NCBI RefSeq assembly: GCF_910593785.1
Contig: NZ_CAJVAP010000005.1
Location: forward strand, 62,001-126,000
Reading direction: 5' to 3'
DNA: 64,000 nt
Source of the DNA: Leucobacter soli
Lineage (GTDB): Bacteria > Actinomycetota > Actinomycetes > Actinomycetales > Microbacteriaceae
Within the stretch, counting starts at the first letter, position 1. Every line of letters starts with the position of its first letter. The notes under the pieces are model-generated. The model ran no database searches, had not been told where the DNA came from, and was given only the letters and a program-made list of their open reading frames with translations. Shown piece after piece: positions 30,681 through 40,373 of the stretch. The position numbers and the translations under genes are program-made.

Positions 30681-31869
30681 CCGGGGGAGCGCCGTCGAGG
30701 CCGGGAGTCGACCCGGGCCGCTGGTCGAACCCGGCCCGCCGCTCACCGCAGAGCAGGCCGAGCGAGCCGCGCGCCAGATGCGCCTTCCCGGCTTCGGGGA
30801 GGTCGCCCAGCGGCGCCTCCGCGCAGCGCGCGTACTGGTGATCGGCGCCGGGGGGCTCGGCAGCGCGAGCGTTCCCTACCTCGTCGGCGCCGGGATCGGG
30901 ACGATCGGGATCGTCGACGACGACGCGGTGGAGCTCTCCAACCTGCACCGGCAGGTCGCCCACCGCACGGTCGATCTGGGGCGCAGCAAGGCCGTGTCCC
31001 TCGCCGAGGCCGCGCAGCGCGTCGACCCCGGGGTCGACGTGATCGCGCACGAGCTGCGGCTGAGCTCGGCGAACGCGCTCGGCCTCCTCGCCGACTACGA
31101 TCTCGTCATCGACGGCAGCGACAACTTCCCGACCCGCTATCTCGCGAACGATGCCGCGCGCCTCGCCGGCATTCCGCTCGTGTGGGGAGCGATCCTCGGC
31201 CATCACGGGCAGGTCGGCGTCGCCTGGCACGCCTACGGACCGGGGTATCGGGACCTGTTCCCGCAACCGCCGGCTCCCGACGAGGTGGTGACCTGCGCGA
31301 CCGGAGGCGTGCTTCCCGGGCTGTGCGGAACGATCGGCTCGCTGCTCGCCACCGAGGCGATGAAGCTCATCGCCGGCGTCGGCGAGCCGCTCATCGGCCG
31401 CGTGCTCGTCTACGACGCGCTCGGGGCGCGAACGCGCGAGATCCGCTACGCTCGCGATCCCCTCGCCACCGCTCCTGCCGAGCTCATCGACTACGAGGCG
31501 TTCTGCGCCGGCCCCGGAGCGCCTCCGGGTGTGACGGGTGCGGAGCTGCGACGACGCATCGAGGGCGGGCCTACCGCCCTCCTCGACGTCCGAGGCCTCG
31601 ACGAACGCGCGGGAGTGAGGATCTCTCCGTCGGAATCCCTGCCGCTGCCCGTGCTGGAGGGCCCGGCGGCATCCGTACCGATCGCCCCGGGCTCCCGTGT
31701 CACGGTGTATTGCGCCCGAGGGCCCAGATCGGTGCGCGCCGCCCGGATCCTCCGCGAGCGCGGTTTCGATGCCGACTATCTGATCGGCGGCATCGAGGAG
31801 TTCGCCCGCACGGCCCCCGAGCACGTCGTGCACGGGTCTGCGCAGCCGCATCCCGGGGAGCCGGCATGA
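30670..31869 (+). CDS. moeB: Molybdopterin-synthase adenylyltransferase MoeB/ThiF-like with C-terminal rhodanese domain
   Basis: 399 aa. The E1-like adenylation domain shows GAGGLGSASVPYL and ELSNLHRQV. The C-terminal rhodanese domain (about 285-385) keeps the catalytic loop CARGPRS. It would activate the C-terminal Gly-Gly of MoaD- or ThiS-type carriers and supply sulfur. One of the usual zinc cysteines is replaced (YRDLFP instead of YRCLFP). It overlaps pyrD and moaE, so it lies in one transcription unit with them. Confidence 0.88.
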   Translation: MPADRGSAVEAGSRPGPLVEPGPPLTAEQAERAARQMRLPGFGEVAQRRLRAARVLVIGAGGLGSASVPYLVGAGIGTIGIVDDDAVELSNLHRQVAHRTVDLGRSKAVSLAEAAQRVDPGVDVIAHELRLSSANALGLLADYDLVIDGSDNFPTRYLANDAARLAGIPLVWGAILGHHGQVGVAWHAYGPGYRDLFPQPPAPDEVVTCATGGVLPGLCGTIGSLLATEAMKLIAGVGEPLIGRVLVYDALGARTREIRYARDPLATAPAELIDYEAFCAGPGAPPGVTGAELRRRIEGGPTALLDVRGLDERAGVRISPSESLPLPVLEGPAASVPIAPGSRVTVYCARGPRSVRAARILRERGFDADYLIGGIEEFARTAPEHVVHGSAQPHPGEPA

Positions 31870-32279
31870 GCGGGCTGCTGGCGCGGATCACGGAGACGCC
31901 GATAGACGAGGCCGCGGTGCGCGCCGCCGTGGAGGCGGCCGACTGCGGGGCGGTCGTGGTCTTCCATGGCGTGATCCGCGATCATGACGGGGGGAGCGCG
32001 GTCCGCTCCCTCGACTACAGCTCCCACCCGCTCGCCGAGGAGTTCCTCGGACGGATCGTCGAGGAGGAGGCCGCGCGCACCGGGCTGCGCCTCGCGGCCT
32101 GGCACCGCATAGGTCCCCTCCGCATCGGCGATGCGGCGCTGGTCGGGGCCGCCGCCGCCGCGCATCGAGGCGAGGCTTTCGCCGCGATCGAGGCGCTCAT
32201 CGAACGGATCAAGCACGAAGTGCCGATCTGGAAGCGGCAGCACTACACCTCGGGCAGCTCCGACTGGGTCGGACTGTAG
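31866..32279 (+). CDS. moaE: Molybdopterin synthase catalytic subunit MoaE
   Basis: 137 aa. FHGVIRDHDGG and the C-terminal active-site segment HEVPIWKRQHY (catalytic lysine) match MoaE, which with MoaD converts precursor Z to molybdopterin. ATGA overlap with moeB. moaD and moaC are not in the window. Confidence 0.93.
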   Translation: MSGLLARITETPIDEAAVRAAVEAADCGAVVVFHGVIRDHDGGSAVRSLDYSSHPLAEEFLGRIVEEEAARTGLRLAAWHRIGPLRIGDAALVGAAAAAHRGEAFAAIEALIERIKHEVPIWKRQHYTSGSSDWVGL

Positions 32280-32289
32280 CCGCACCCGC

Positions 32290-32305
32290 CGGGTACGGCT
32301 ACCCG
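32290..32305. terminator. Short hairpin between convergent moaE and moaA
   Basis: A perfect 6-bp stem CGGGTA/TACCCG with loop CGGC covers the 3' end of moaA and lies 11 nt after moaE. It is a weak candidate for a shared terminator. Confidence 0.3.
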
Positions 32306-33411
32306 CCGATGTAGGACATCTCGATGCGCCGCGGACCGCTGGCCGGCGCCGGCGCCGCTGCCGAACGCAGCTCCGAATAGCGGTCGTCGCGGGCGCGCCA
32401 GGTGCCCGAGAGCGCCGCGGCGAGCTCTGCATCGCTCGCCCCGCCCCGCAGCAGTGCGCGCAGGTCCGTGCCCTCGCTCGCGAACAGGCAGGTGAAGAGG
32501 CGCCCCTCGGCCGAGACCCTGGCGCGGGTGCAGTCGCCGCAGAAAGCGTTCGTGACGCTCGAGATCATGCCGATCTCGCCGCCGCCGTCGAGATAGCGCC
32601 AGCGCTTCGCGACCTCGCCGGGGTGGGTCGGCGCCAGCGGCGCGAGCGGGTGGACCGCCGAGATCCGCTCGACGACCTCGGCGGAGGGGACCACCTCGTC
32701 CAGCACCCAGCCGTTCGACGCGCCGACATCCATGTACTCGATGAACCGCAGCGTGCGCCCGGTCCCGCGGAAGTGCTCCGCGAGATCGAGGATCTCGTCG
32801 TCGTTCACTCCGCGCTTCAACACGGTGTTCACCTTGACCGGCCCGAGACCGGCTGCCTCCGCGGCATCCATCGCAGCGAGCACGCGCGAGACGGGGAAGC
32901 GCACGTCGTTGATCGCCTGGAAGCGGTCCTCGCGCAACGAATCAAGCGAGACGGTGACCCGTCCGAGCCCGGCCGCCGCGAGGGCCTCGGCCTTCACCGG
33001 GAGGGCCGCGCCGTTGGTGGTCAGGGCGAGGTCGAGCGGGTCGCCCGAGGGTGTGCGCAGCCCTGCGAGCGCGGCGACGAGCTCCTCGATCCCGCGGCGC
33101 AGCAGCGGTTCGCCGCCTGTCAGGCGGAGCTTGCGCACGCCGAGGTCGACCGCCACGGTCGCGAGCCTGACGATCTCCTCGAAGGACAGCAGTTCGCTGC
33201 GCTCGCGGAACTGGAAGTCCCGCCCGAAGACCTCCTTGGGCATGCAGTAGACGCAGCGGAAGTTGCAGCGATCGGTCACCGAGATGCGCAGGTCGTGCAA
33301 CGGACGTCCGCGGCGATCCGCCAGTCCCGCGGAGGGGAGCACGACGATCCCGTCGGTTCTGCGAACGGAGGATCCGGGAACCGCGGGACCAGTCGATGCG
33401 TCACGGGCCAT
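32299..33411 (-). CDS. moaA: GTP 3',8-cyclase MoaA
   Basis: 370 aa radical SAM enzyme that starts molybdenum cofactor synthesis. The SAM cluster is C49-x3-C53-x2-C56 (CNFRCVYC), the C-terminal substrate-binding cluster cysteines are in [19 protein letters not shown], and the activating terminal Gly-Gly is present. ATG 33411 lacks a ribosome site and has TAGGCT ending 7 nt upstream. Convergent with moaE. Confidence 0.96.
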   Translation of the reverse strand: MARDASTGPAVPGSSVRRTDGIVVLPSAGLADRRGRPLHDLRISVTDRCNFRCVYCMPKEVFGRDFQFRERSELLSFEEIVRLATVAVDLGVRKLRLTGGEPLLRRGIEELVAALAGLRTPSGDPLDLALTTNGAALPVKAEALAAAGLGRVTVSLDSLREDRFQAINDVRFPVSRVLAAMDAAEAAGLGPVKVNTVLKRGVNDDEILDLAEHFRGTGRTLRFIEYMDVGASNGWVLDEVVPSAEVVERISAVHPLAPLAPTHPGEVAKRWRYLDGGGEIGMISSVTNAFCGDCTRARVSAEGRLFTCLFASEGTDLRALLRGGASDAELAAALSGTWRARDDRYSELRSAAAPAPASGPRRIEMSYIGG

Positions 33412-33417
33412 GAGGCC

Positions 33418-33423
33418 AGCCTA
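33418..33423 (-). promoter_or_regulatory. -10 hexamer TAGGCT of moaA (leaderless)
   Basis: On the minus strand TAGGCT ends 7 nt before ATG 33411. Confidence 0.6.
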
Positions 33424-33449
33424 GACCCGCCGATCGTGGACCGGCGGAC

Positions 33450-34010
33450 CTACTCGGGGAACTGCAGCCGCTTCACCTGAGGCTTCGGCATCCGCAGCAT
33501 GCGGAACTGGAAGGCGCGCATCGCCGCGTACCACCGGAAACCGGGCTGGATCTTGTCCGCGCCGAACTTCTCCGCGAGCTTGCGGCGCAGCCGCAGTCCG
33601 AGCACGATCGCGTCGAGCACGGCGAGGAAGAGGAAGGCCCAGATCGCCATGATGCTGATCACCTGGACCTGGCCCGGGACGAAGCTCAGCATCAGCACGA
33701 CGAGCATCAGCGGGATGGTGAACTCGCCCAGGCTGAACCGGGCGTCGACGTAATCGCGCACGTAGCGGCGCTGCGGGCCCTTGTCGCGGGCCGTCATGTA
33801 GCGCTCATCGCCCTGCATCATGCCGACGCGAGCGCGCTCGCGCAGTTCGGCGTCCTTCTGCCGCTGCGCCTTCTTGGCAGCCTTGTCGCGGCTGCCGACG
33901 AGCGGCTGCGCCTTCGCGGCCTGGGCCTCCTTCCGCGACGGCGTCGGACGGCCCTTGCCGACCGTTTCATCGGCACCCGAGGCGGCCTTCTCGCTCTGAT
34001 CCTCCGACAC
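33450..34010 (-). CDS. DUF3043 membrane protein
   Basis: 186 aa. A long charged, Lys/Arg/Ala-rich N-terminal half contains QGDERYMTARDKGPQRRYVR, a hallmark of actinobacterial DUF3043 proteins. Two transmembrane helices follow (about 105-150) and then a basic C-terminal tail. GTG 34010 is preferred because AAGGGAG precedes it. The function is unknown. It is divergent from the Fe-S insertion gene, as often seen upstream of ctaC in actinobacteria. Confidence 0.88.
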   Translation of the reverse strand: MSEDQSEKAASGADETVGKGRPTPSRKEAQAAKAQPLVGSRDKAAKKAQRQKDAELRERARVGMMQGDERYMTARDKGPQRRYVRDYVDARFSLGEFTIPLMLVVLMLSFVPGQVQVISIMAIWAFLFLAVLDAIVLGLRLRRKLAEKFGADKIQPGFRWYAAMRAFQFRMLRMPKPQVKRLQFPE

Positions 34011-34103
34011 GAGGCTCCCTTTCCACTTCCGCGGCACCGGCGATCCGACGACCGGGCATCCGGACCAGCCTACCCGCTCGTCCCGAGGTCCCGCTGACGG
34101 GCG

Positions 34104-34109
34104 TAGACT
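34104..34109 (+). promoter_or_regulatory. -10-like hexamer TAGACT upstream of the Fe-S insertion gene
   Basis: TAGACT gives a start near 34116 and a 23-nt leader that includes GGGAG before GTG 34139. Confidence 0.45.
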
Positions 34110-34138
34110 TGATGGAGACCGAAGAGACGGGAGTCACC

Positions 34139-34492
34139 GTGAGCGCGACCGCCACCGAAACCCCGGCCCACCAGGTGGGCCTGACCGACACCGCACGAGA
34201 CAAGGTGCGCAGCCTGCTCGAGCAGGAGGGTCGCGACGACCTGCGACTCCGGATCGCCGTGCAGCCGGGCGGCTGCTCCGGGCTGATCTACCAGCTCTAC
34301 TTCGACGAGCGGACGCTCGAGAACGATGCCGTCGTCGGGTTCGGCGCCGTCGAGGTGGTCGTCGACCAGATGAGCGTGCCGTATCTCAGCGGCGCCACGA
34401 TCGACTTCTCCGACACGATCGAGAAGCAGGGTTTCACTATCGACAACCCGAACGCGCAGGGCAGCTGCGCCTGCGGCGACAGCTTCAGCTGA
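34139..34492 (+). CDS. erpA: HesB/IscA/ErpA-family iron-sulfur cluster insertion protein
   Basis: 117 aa. The three conserved cysteines are in GGCSGLIYQ and the C-terminal SCACGDSFS. Such A-type carriers deliver Fe-S clusters to target proteins. Placement next to the cytochrome oxidase genes suggests maturation of respiratory or related Fe-S proteins such as QcrA, which is an inference. GTG 34139 with ribosome site GGGAG is chosen over an upstream ATG at 34112 that lies inside the promoter. Confidence 0.92.
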   Translation: MSATATETPAHQVGLTDTARDKVRSLLEQEGRDDLRLRIAVQPGGCSGLIYQLYFDERTLENDAVVGFGAVEVVVDQMSVPYLSGATIDFSDTIEKQGFTIDNPNAQGSCACGDSFS

Positions 34493-34576
34493 GCCGGCTC
34501 CGAACGATTCCGGGGGATCGCCCGGACGTCGATCGTGACACCCCGAGCCGTGTTCAGTAAACCCTCAGCTTCGCGC

Positions 34577-34582
34577 TAAGCT
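34577..34582 (+). promoter_or_regulatory. -10-like hexamer TAAGCT upstream of ctaC
   Basis: TAAGCT implies a start near 34589 and a leader of about 55 nt before GTG 34645 for the ctaC-ctaD-ctaF operon. Confidence 0.4.
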
Positions 34583-34644
34583 AAAGGCAAGTCATCGACT
34601 GTGTCCGCGGCGCGGGCGCAAGACAACATCTCGAAAGGTATGCG

Positions 34645-35496
34645 GTGCGTTCCAATCGTCGAATGAAGTGGGCTCTCGCCCCGGCTGCTCTGGCGGCGGC
34701 TTCCCTTCTTGCCGGCTGCACGGCCGAGCAGCAGCGCGGGTTCCTCCCGGAGAACTCGACCAACGCCACCGACCTCACGCCCGGCATCACCGCCATGTGG
34801 GTCAACGCGTGGATCGTGCTTCTCGTGATCGGCGCCATCGTGTGGGGGCTCGTCATCTGGGCGACCATCGTCTACCGCCGCCGCAAGGGCCAGACCGGAC
34901 TGCCGGTGCAGCTGCGCTACAACATGCCGATCGAGACGTTCTTCACCGTCGTCCCGGTCATCCTGATCCTCGGCTTCTTCGCCTTCACGGCGCAGGAGCA
35001 GACGAAGATCGAGGCCCGCTTCGACGAGCCCGAGAACGTGGTCGAGGTCTGGGGCAAGCGCTGGGCCTGGGACTTCAACTACATCACCGACGACCGCTAC
35101 TTCCAGAGCGTGCAGGTCGAGATCGAGGACGACGGCAGCCCGACCGAGGCGCTCCCGGTGCTGTACCTCCCGGTGAACAAGACGACCGAGATCCGTCTCG
35201 AGACCCGTGACGTGATCCACTCCTTCTGGGTCGTGGAGTTCCTCTACAAGAAGGACATGATCCCGGGTCAGACCAACTACATGTCCTTCACTCCGACTCA
35301 GGTCGGCACGTACATGGGCAAGTGCGCCGAGCTCTGCGGCGAGTACCACTCGGCGATGCTCTTCGAAGTCGAGGTGCTCGAGCAGGCGGACTACGACGCG
35401 AAGATGGCCGAGCTCAAGCAGGGACGAGTGGGCGAAGAGGCGAACCCGCTGCAGGATCAGTTCTTCGGCGACGAAGCCAAGGCCGAGAACGAGTGA
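34645..35496 (+). CDS. ctaC: Cytochrome c oxidase subunit II
   Basis: 283 aa. A lipoprotein signal with lipobox LLAGC is followed by two transmembrane helices and an extracytoplasmic cupredoxin domain. The CuA ligands are in [10 protein letters not shown] and [12 protein letters not shown]. It accepts electrons from the cytochrome c domain of QcrC in the actinobacterial bcc-aa3 supercomplex. GTG 34645 has the ribosome site GAAAGG. First gene of ctaC-ctaD-ctaF. Confidence 0.97.
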   Translation: MRSNRRMKWALAPAALAAASLLAGCTAEQQRGFLPENSTNATDLTPGITAMWVNAWIVLLVIGAIVWGLVIWATIVYRRRKGQTGLPVQLRYNMPIETFFTVVPVILILGFFAFTAQEQTKIEARFDEPENVVEVWGKRWAWDFNYITDDRYFQSVQVEIEDDGSPTEALPVLYLPVNKTTEIRLETRDVIHSFWVVEFLYKKDMIPGQTNYMSFTPTQVGTYMGKCAELCGEYHSAMLFEVEVLEQADYDAKMAELKQGRVGEEANPLQDQFFGDEAKAENE

Positions 35497-35504
35497 CGAG
35501 GGTG

Positions 35505-37151
35505 ATGGAAATGAAGAAGGGCAATGTGATCGTCTCGTGGATCACCTCCACGGACCACAAGGTCATCGGGTACATGTACCTGATCAGTTCGTTCGTCTGG
35601 TTCCTCGTCGGCGGCCTGATGGCGCTCATGATCCGTGCGCAGCTCTTCGAGCCCGGCCTCGAGATCATCGCCACGCGTGACCAGTACAACCAGCTGTTCA
35701 CCATGCACGGCACCATCATGCTCCTCATGTTCGCGACGCCGCTCTTCGCCGGCTTCGCCAATGTGATGATGCCGTTGCAGATCGGGGCACCGGACGTGGC
35801 GTTCCCGCGTCTGAACGCCTTCGCCTTCTGGCTCTACACCTTCGGTTCGCTGATCGCGGTCGGCGGCTTCCTCACGCCGCAGGGCGCAGCCTCCTTCGGC
35901 TGGTTCGCCTACGCGCCGCTGAGCGACGTCGCCTTCTCCCCGGGCGTCGGCGGGAACCTGTGGATCCTCGGCCTCGGCATCAGCGGCTTCGGCACCATCA
36001 TGGGCGGCGTGAACTTCATCACGACCATCATCACGATGCGCGCGCCCGGCATGACGATGTGGCGGATGTCGATCTTCACCTGGAACACGCTGATCACCTC
36101 GCTGCTCGTGATCCTGATCTTCCCCGTGCTCGCGGCCGCGTTCTTCGGCCTGGCTGCCGATCGCATCTTCGGGGCGCACATCTTCAACGGCGAGGGCGGA
36201 GCCGTGCTCTGGCAGCACCTCTTCTGGTTCTTCGGCCACCCGGAGGTGTACGTCATCGCCCTGCCGTTCTTCGGCATCGTGAGCGAGGTCTTCCCGGTCT
36301 TCTCGCGTAAACCGATCTTCGGATACAAGACACTCGTCTATGCGACGATCTCGATCGCGGCGCTCTCGATGACCGTGTGGGCGCACCACATGTACGTCAC
36401 CGGTTCGGTGCTGCTGCCGTTCTTCGCACTCATGACGATGCTGATCGCGGTACCGACCGGCGTGAAGTTCTTCAACTGGCTCGGCACGATGTGGCGCGGA
36501 TCGATCACGTTCGAGACCCCGCTGCTGTGGGCCCTGGGCTTCTTCGTGACGTTCCTCTTCGGCGGTCTGACCGGCGTCATCATGGCGTCGCCGGCGCTCG
36601 ACTTCCACCTCTCGGACACCTACTTCATCGTGGCGCACTTCCACTACACCGTGTTCGGTACCGTGGTCTTCGCGATGTTCTCGGGCTTCTACTTCTGGTG
36701 GCCCAAGTGGACCGGAAAGATGCTGAACGAGCGCCTCGGCAAGATCCACTTCTGGCTGCTCTTCATCGGCTTCCACACGACCTTCCTGATCCAGCACTGG
36801 CTCGGCCTCAAGGCCATGCCGCGTCGCTACTACACCTACCTGCCGAGCGACGGCGTCACCTGGATGAACCAGCTCTCGACGGTCGGTGCGGTGATCCTCG
36901 GAGTCTCGATGATCCCGTTCCTGCTGAACGTCTACCTGACCCAGCGCAACGCGCCGAAGGTCACCGTGGACGACCCGTGGGGCTTCGGGCGCTCGCTCGA
37001 ATGGGCCACTTCGTGCCCGCCGCCGCGACACAACTTCACCTCGATCCCGCGAATCCGTTCGGAGTCCCCGGCGTTCGATCTCAACCATCCCGAGGTCAGC
37101 GGGGTGGAGCAACCGCTCCCGGTATCACCGACCGCGGTCGAGCACGCCTGA
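35505..37151 (+). CDS. ctaD: Cytochrome c oxidase subunit I
   Basis: About 548 aa, twelve transmembrane helices carrying heme a, heme a3 and CuB. Visible motifs are [14 protein letters not shown] (heme a region), [15 protein letters not shown] (CuB His and the cross-linked Tyr), [10 protein letters not shown] (two CuB His) and [11 protein letters not shown] (heme ligands). The start is uncertain: GTG 35493 overlaps the ctaC stop (GTGA), while ATG 35505 or 35511 follow GAGGG. ATG 35505 is used here. Confidence 0.96.
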   Translation: MEMKKGNVIVSWITSTDHKVIGYMYLISSFVWFLVGGLMALMIRAQLFEPGLEIIATRDQYNQLFTMHGTIMLLMFATPLFAGFANVMMPLQIGAPDVAFPRLNAFAFWLYTFGSLIAVGGFLTPQGAASFGWFAYAPLSDVAFSPGVGGNLWILGLGISGFGTIMGGVNFITTIITMRAPGMTMWRMSIFTWNTLITSLLVILIFPVLAAAFFGLAADRIFGAHIFNGEGGAVLWQHLFWFFGHPEVYVIALPFFGIVSEVFPVFSRKPIFGYKTLVYATISIAALSMTVWAHHMYVTGSVLLPFFALMTMLIAVPTGVKFFNWLGTMWRGSITFETPLLWALGFFVTFLFGGLTGVIMASPALDFHLSDTYFIVAHFHYTVFGTVVFAMFSGFYFWWPKWTGKMLNERLGKIHFWLLFIGFHTTFLIQHWLGLKAMPRRYYTYLPSDGVTWMNQLSTVGAVILGVSMIPFLLNVYLTQRNAPKVTVDDPWGFGRSLEWATSCPPPRHNFTSIPRIRSESPAFDLNHPEVSGVEQPLPVSPTAVEHA

Positions 37152-37180
37152 ACGACACGGCAATCGAAAGGATCTGAGAC

Positions 37181-37603
37181 GTGAAGTCGAATGTTGTGAT
37201 CTTCTGGATCATCACCGCCTACTTCCTGGTGGTCGGCACCGTGTACACGGTCTGGAATCTGAACACGCACGGTCGGGTCGAATGGGCCGGCACCGTCGCT
37301 GTGCTGCTCTCCGGTGGACTCAGCGGATTCATCGCGGCCTACCTGCAGCTCGTTCACCGCAAGCAGGGCGGGGAGCTCGTCGAGGACCGGCTCGACAGCG
37401 ATATCGACGACGGGGATCCCGAGATCGGCGAGTTCAGCCCGTGGAGCTGGTGGCCGATCGTGCTCGCCTTCTCCGCCGGTCTCTTCGTCCTCGGCCTGAG
37501 CATCGGCTTCGACTTCTGGCTGTGCTTCCTCTCGCTGCCGATCGTGATCGTCGGCGTCGTCGGCCTCATCTTCGAGCACTACCGCGGTAACTTCGCCCGC
37601 TGA
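37181..37603 (+). CDS. ctaF: Cytochrome c oxidase subunit IV (actinobacterial CtaF)
   Basis: 140 aa with four transmembrane helices in two pairs separated by an acidic loop (DSDIDDGDPEIGEFSPWSWWP). This is the small actinobacteria-specific aa3 oxidase subunit. GTG 37181 has the ribosome site GAAAGGAT, 29 nt after ctaD. Confidence 0.93.
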   Translation: MKSNVVIFWIITAYFLVVGTVYTVWNLNTHGRVEWAGTVAVLLSGGLSGFIAAYLQLVHRKQGGELVEDRLDSDIDDGDPEIGEFSPWSWWPIVLAFSAGLFVLGLSIGFDFWLCFLSLPIVIVGVVGLIFEHYRGNFAR

Positions 37604-37620
37604 GTGCCGGAGCGCCGCGC

Positions 37621-38064
37621 GTGAGCATCACCATCCGCAGAGGCCGGGCCGAAGACGCAGCCACGCTCTTCGACCTGGCCCGCCAGTATCAGACCGGGCG
37701 CGAACCCATCGGACGAGACGAGTTCTCAGTCGCCTTGGACAACGTCCTGCGGCATCGCGATCAGGAGACGAACGTGCTGTTCGTCGCAGAGCACGAGGGC
37801 GCCGTCGTCGGGTATTCGCTCATGACGGTCTCCCGCCTGCTGCATGCACCGGGCCTCACCGCCCACCTGCAGGAGATCGTGGTCGACAACGAGTCCCGTG
37901 GTCACGGGATCGGCGACCGCCTCATGCAGGCCAATGAGCAGTACTGCATGGGCCGGGGAGTGCGTCAGCTCTCCGCCTCGACCGCCAGGATCGGTTCATT
38001 CTACAACCATCGCGATTTCGAGGCTGTCGGAGAGCACTACCGGAAGATCCTCGACCTGCGCTGA
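37621..38064 (+). CDS. GNAT family N-acetyltransferase
   Basis: 147 aa. The acetyl-CoA-binding motif A is LQEIVVDNESRGHGIGDRLM (RGxGIG variant), and a C-terminal STARIGSFYNHRDFEAVG fits the fold. The substrate is unknown. GTG 37621 is 17 nt after ctaF, so read-through from the oxidase operon is likely. Confidence 0.88.
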   Translation: MSITIRRGRAEDAATLFDLARQYQTGREPIGRDEFSVALDNVLRHRDQETNVLFVAEHEGAVVGYSLMTVSRLLHAPGLTAHLQEIVVDNESRGHGIGDRLMQANEQYCMGRGVRQLSASTARIGSFYNHRDFEAVGEHYRKILDLR

Positions 38065-38082
38065 TGCCGCAGATCGTCGGCC

Positions 38083-38628
38083 ATGGTGGAGGCTGCCCGG
38101 CGCCCGCGGCGCAGACCCGGAGAGAACCGTGAACGGCTGTTGCAGGCCGGTATCGTCGAATTCGGTACCCGTGGCTATCGTGGCGCATCAACCGTCGCCA
38201 TAGCGGCCTCTGCGGGCGTTCCGCAGCCCCATGTGTATGCGAGTTTCCGGACGAAGCGCGAACTCTTCCTCGCCTGCGTCGAGCGTGCGCTGACACCGCT
38301 CATCCGTGCGAACAGCGGTGACCCGGATCAGGCCGCCGGCGCACACGCGGCATTCGATCTCGCAGCAGTGGATACCGCCGCGGTGGCCAGCGTCGCAGTG
38401 GACGCCGCAGCGGACGCCGCAGTGGACGCTGCAGCGAGTATCGATGACGAGACTGCGGCACTCCTCTTCCAGGCGATCGCCGCCGTGCGCGACGACGAGG
38501 TCGGCCGAGATCTCGCGCCGCAGCTCGACGCGCTGCGCGCCGGACTCGGGGGAGTGGTGTTCGCCTCGACGGTTGCTCGAGCGGCGGAGTCCGCGGTCGC
38601 CCGGGCTGCCCGGGTCTCTGCCCGCTGA
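38083..38628 (+). CDS. TetR/AcrR family transcriptional regulator
   Basis: 181 aa. The N-terminal HTH domain is clear (RERLLQAGIVEFGTRGYRGA, then AASAGVPQPHVYASFRTKREL). The ligand domain is interrupted by an Ala/Val/Asp-rich segment (residues 95-120) encoded by tandem 12-bp repeats. No dedicated operator was found, and it probably continues from the GNAT gene 18 nt upstream. The ligand is unknown. Confidence 0.85.
   Translation: MVEAARRPRRRPGENRERLLQAGIVEFGTRGYRGASTVAIAASAGVPQPHVYASFRTKRELFLACVERALTPLIRANSGDPDQAAGAHAAFDLAAVDTAAVASVAVDAAADAAVDAAASIDDETAALLFQAIAAVRDDEVGRDLAPQLDALRAGLGGVVFASTVARAAESAVARAARVSAR
38395..38430 (+). repeat. Three tandem 12-bp repeats within the TetR gene
   Basis: GCAGTGGACGCC, GCAGCGGACGCC and GCAGTGGACGCT follow one another in frame, encoding AVDA-AADA-AVDA. 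They extend an acidic/alanine segment of the ligand-binding domain and could vary in number by slippage. Confidence 0.8.
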
Positions 38629-38676
38629 CAACAGCGCACGCGGATGCGGGAGTCTGCAAGCCTCGCGCGTTGCACG

Positions 38677-38720
38677 AGCAAGGGGCCGGTTCCTCCCGAA
38701 GGAAGAACCGGCCCCTTGCT
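38677..38720. terminator. Strong bidirectional terminator between tetR and qcrB
   Basis: A perfect 16-bp inverted repeat (AGCAAGGGGCCGGTTC and its complement) surrounds a 12-nt centre. It lies between the convergent ends of the plus-strand ctaC-to-tetR unit and the minus-strand ctaE-qcrCAB unit, so it can stop both. Confidence 0.85.
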
Positions 38721-38759
38721 TATCGACTCGGTTGATGCCGAGCGGCGACCCCGGAGGTG

Positions 38760-40373
38760 TCAGTGGCCCTCGTGCGAGCCCTGCTCGAGCTCGCCCTGCG
38801 TCGGCGGTACGATGCGATCCTGGTAGAACCAGCGGCTGATTCCGGCGCGCAGGCGGCGGCCGAAGGGGATCTTGCCGTCGGCGTTCGGGCGCAGCATCAG
38901 GGGCTTGTAGTCGTGGTAGCTGACCAGCTCCCAGCGCTCGTACTCGCTGACCGGCTTGTGCACCTCGATGTACTCTCCACCCGGCAGGCGGACGATGCGT
39001 CCCGACTCGTAGCCGTGGAGGGCGATCGACCGATCCTTCTTCTGCAGGCCGAGGCAGATGCGCTTGGTGATCTGGTAGGCCACGATGGGGCCGACGATCA
39101 GCAGCAGCTGCAGAGCGTGGATCACTCCCTCCATGGCCAGCTGGAAGTGGGTGGCCATGAGGTCGGACGAGGCTCCCGCCCACATCACCGCGTAGAACGT
39201 CACGCCCGCTGCACCGATAGCGGTGCGGGTCGGAGCATTGCGCGGGCGATCGAGGATGTGGTGCTCGCGCTTGTCGCCGGTCACCCATGCCTCGATGAAG
39301 GGGTAGGCCGCGACGAGCACCAGGAAGACGCCGATGATCGCCAGCGGGATCAGCATGTTCCACGACCAGGTGAAACCGAACCACTCGGTCTCCCACCCCG
39401 GCGGCACGAGTCGGAGCATGCCGTCGGCGAAGCCGATGTACCAGTCCGGCTGCGTACCGGCGGACACCGGGGACGGGTCGTAGGGGCCGTAGTTCCAGAT
39501 CGGGTTGATGCCGACGAACGAGGAGATCGCCATGATCACGCCGAAGACGATGAAGAAGAACCCGCCGGCCTTGGCCGCGTACACCGGGAGCACCGGGTAG
39601 CCCTGGACGTTCTGCTGGGTGCGACCCGCAGCGGGGTACTGGGTGTGCTTGTGGATCACGACGAACGCCAGGTGGAGCGCCACGAAGAGGATCACCAGCG
39701 CCGGCAGCACCATGATGTGCAGCATGTAGAGGCGCCCGACGATCGCGGTGCCCGGGAACTCTCCGCCGAAGAAGAAGAAGGAGAGGTAGGTGCCGATCAC
39801 CGGGATGGCCTTGATGATGCCGTCGATGATGCGGAGGCCGTTGCCCGAGAGGACGTCATCGGGGAGCGAGTAGCCGGTGAAGCCCTCGGCCATCGCCAGC
39901 ACGAAGAGCACGAAGCCGATGACCCAGTTGAGCTCGCGCGGCTTGCGGAACGCACCCGTGAAGAAGATGCGCAGCATGTGCAGCCCGATCGAGGCGACGA
40001 ACAGCAGCGCCGCCCAGTGATGCACGTGCCGCATGAGCAGGCCACCGCGCACCGAGAACGAGATGTCGAGCGTGGAGGCCATGGCGGCCGACATCTCGAC
40101 GCCCTTCATCGGCACATAGGGGCCGGTGTAGTGCGTCTCGACCATCGAGGCCTGGAAGAACAGCGTCAGGAACGTGCCCGAGAGCAGGATGACGATGAAG
40201 CTGTACAGCGCGACCTCGCCGAGGAGGAACGACCAGTGGTCCGGGAAGATCTTGCGACCGAACTCCTTGACCGCCACGCCGATCTTGGTGCGCTCGTCGA
40301 TGTAGTTCGCCGCCGCTGCGGTGAAGCGGGTCGACCCCTTCGATGTTGCGGTGGAGGTGACAGTGCTGCTCAC
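38760..40373 (-). CDS. qcrB: Cytochrome bc1 complex cytochrome b subunit
   Basis: 537 aa. The N-terminal eight-helix cytochrome b core has heme-b histidine pairs (LLMRHVHHWAALLF and HLAFVVIHKH) and the PEWY-like PDWYIGF quinol site. An actinobacterial C-terminal extension ends the protein. It oxidises menaquinol and passes electrons to QcrA and QcrC. GTG 40373 overlaps the qcrA stop (GTGA). Last gene of ctaE-qcrC-qcrA-qcrB. Confidence 0.97.
   Translation of the reverse strand: MSSTVTSTATSKGSTRFTAAAANYIDERTKIGVAVKEFGRKIFPDHWSFLLGEVALYSFIVILLSGTFLTLFFQASMVETHYTGPYVPMKGVEMSAAMASTLDISFSVRGGLLMRHVHHWAALLFVASIGLHMLRIFFTGAFRKPRELNWVIGFVLFVLAMAEGFTGYSLPDDVLSGNGLRIIDGIIKAIPVIGTYLSFFFFGGEFPGTAIVGRLYMLHIMVLPALVILFVALHLAFVVIHKHTQYPAAGRTQQNVQGYPVLPVYAAKAGGFFFIVFGVIMAISSFVGINPIWNYGPYDPSPVSAGTQPDWYIGFADGMLRLVPPGWETEWFGFTWSWNMLIPLAIIGVFLVLVAAYPFIEAWVTGDKREHHILDRPRNAPTRTAIGAAGVTFYAVMWAGASSDLMATHFQLAMEGVIHALQLLLIVGPIVAYQITKRICLGLQKKDRSIALHGYESGRIVRLPGGEYIEVHKPVSEYERWELVSYHDYKPLMLRPNADGKIPFGRRLRAGISRWFYQDRIVPPTQGELEQGSHEGH

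Noticed and set aside
32290-32305. Reading the 6-bp hairpin as an attenuator of moaA
   Set aside because: It lies at the 3' end, not the leader, of moaA. At most a weak terminator.
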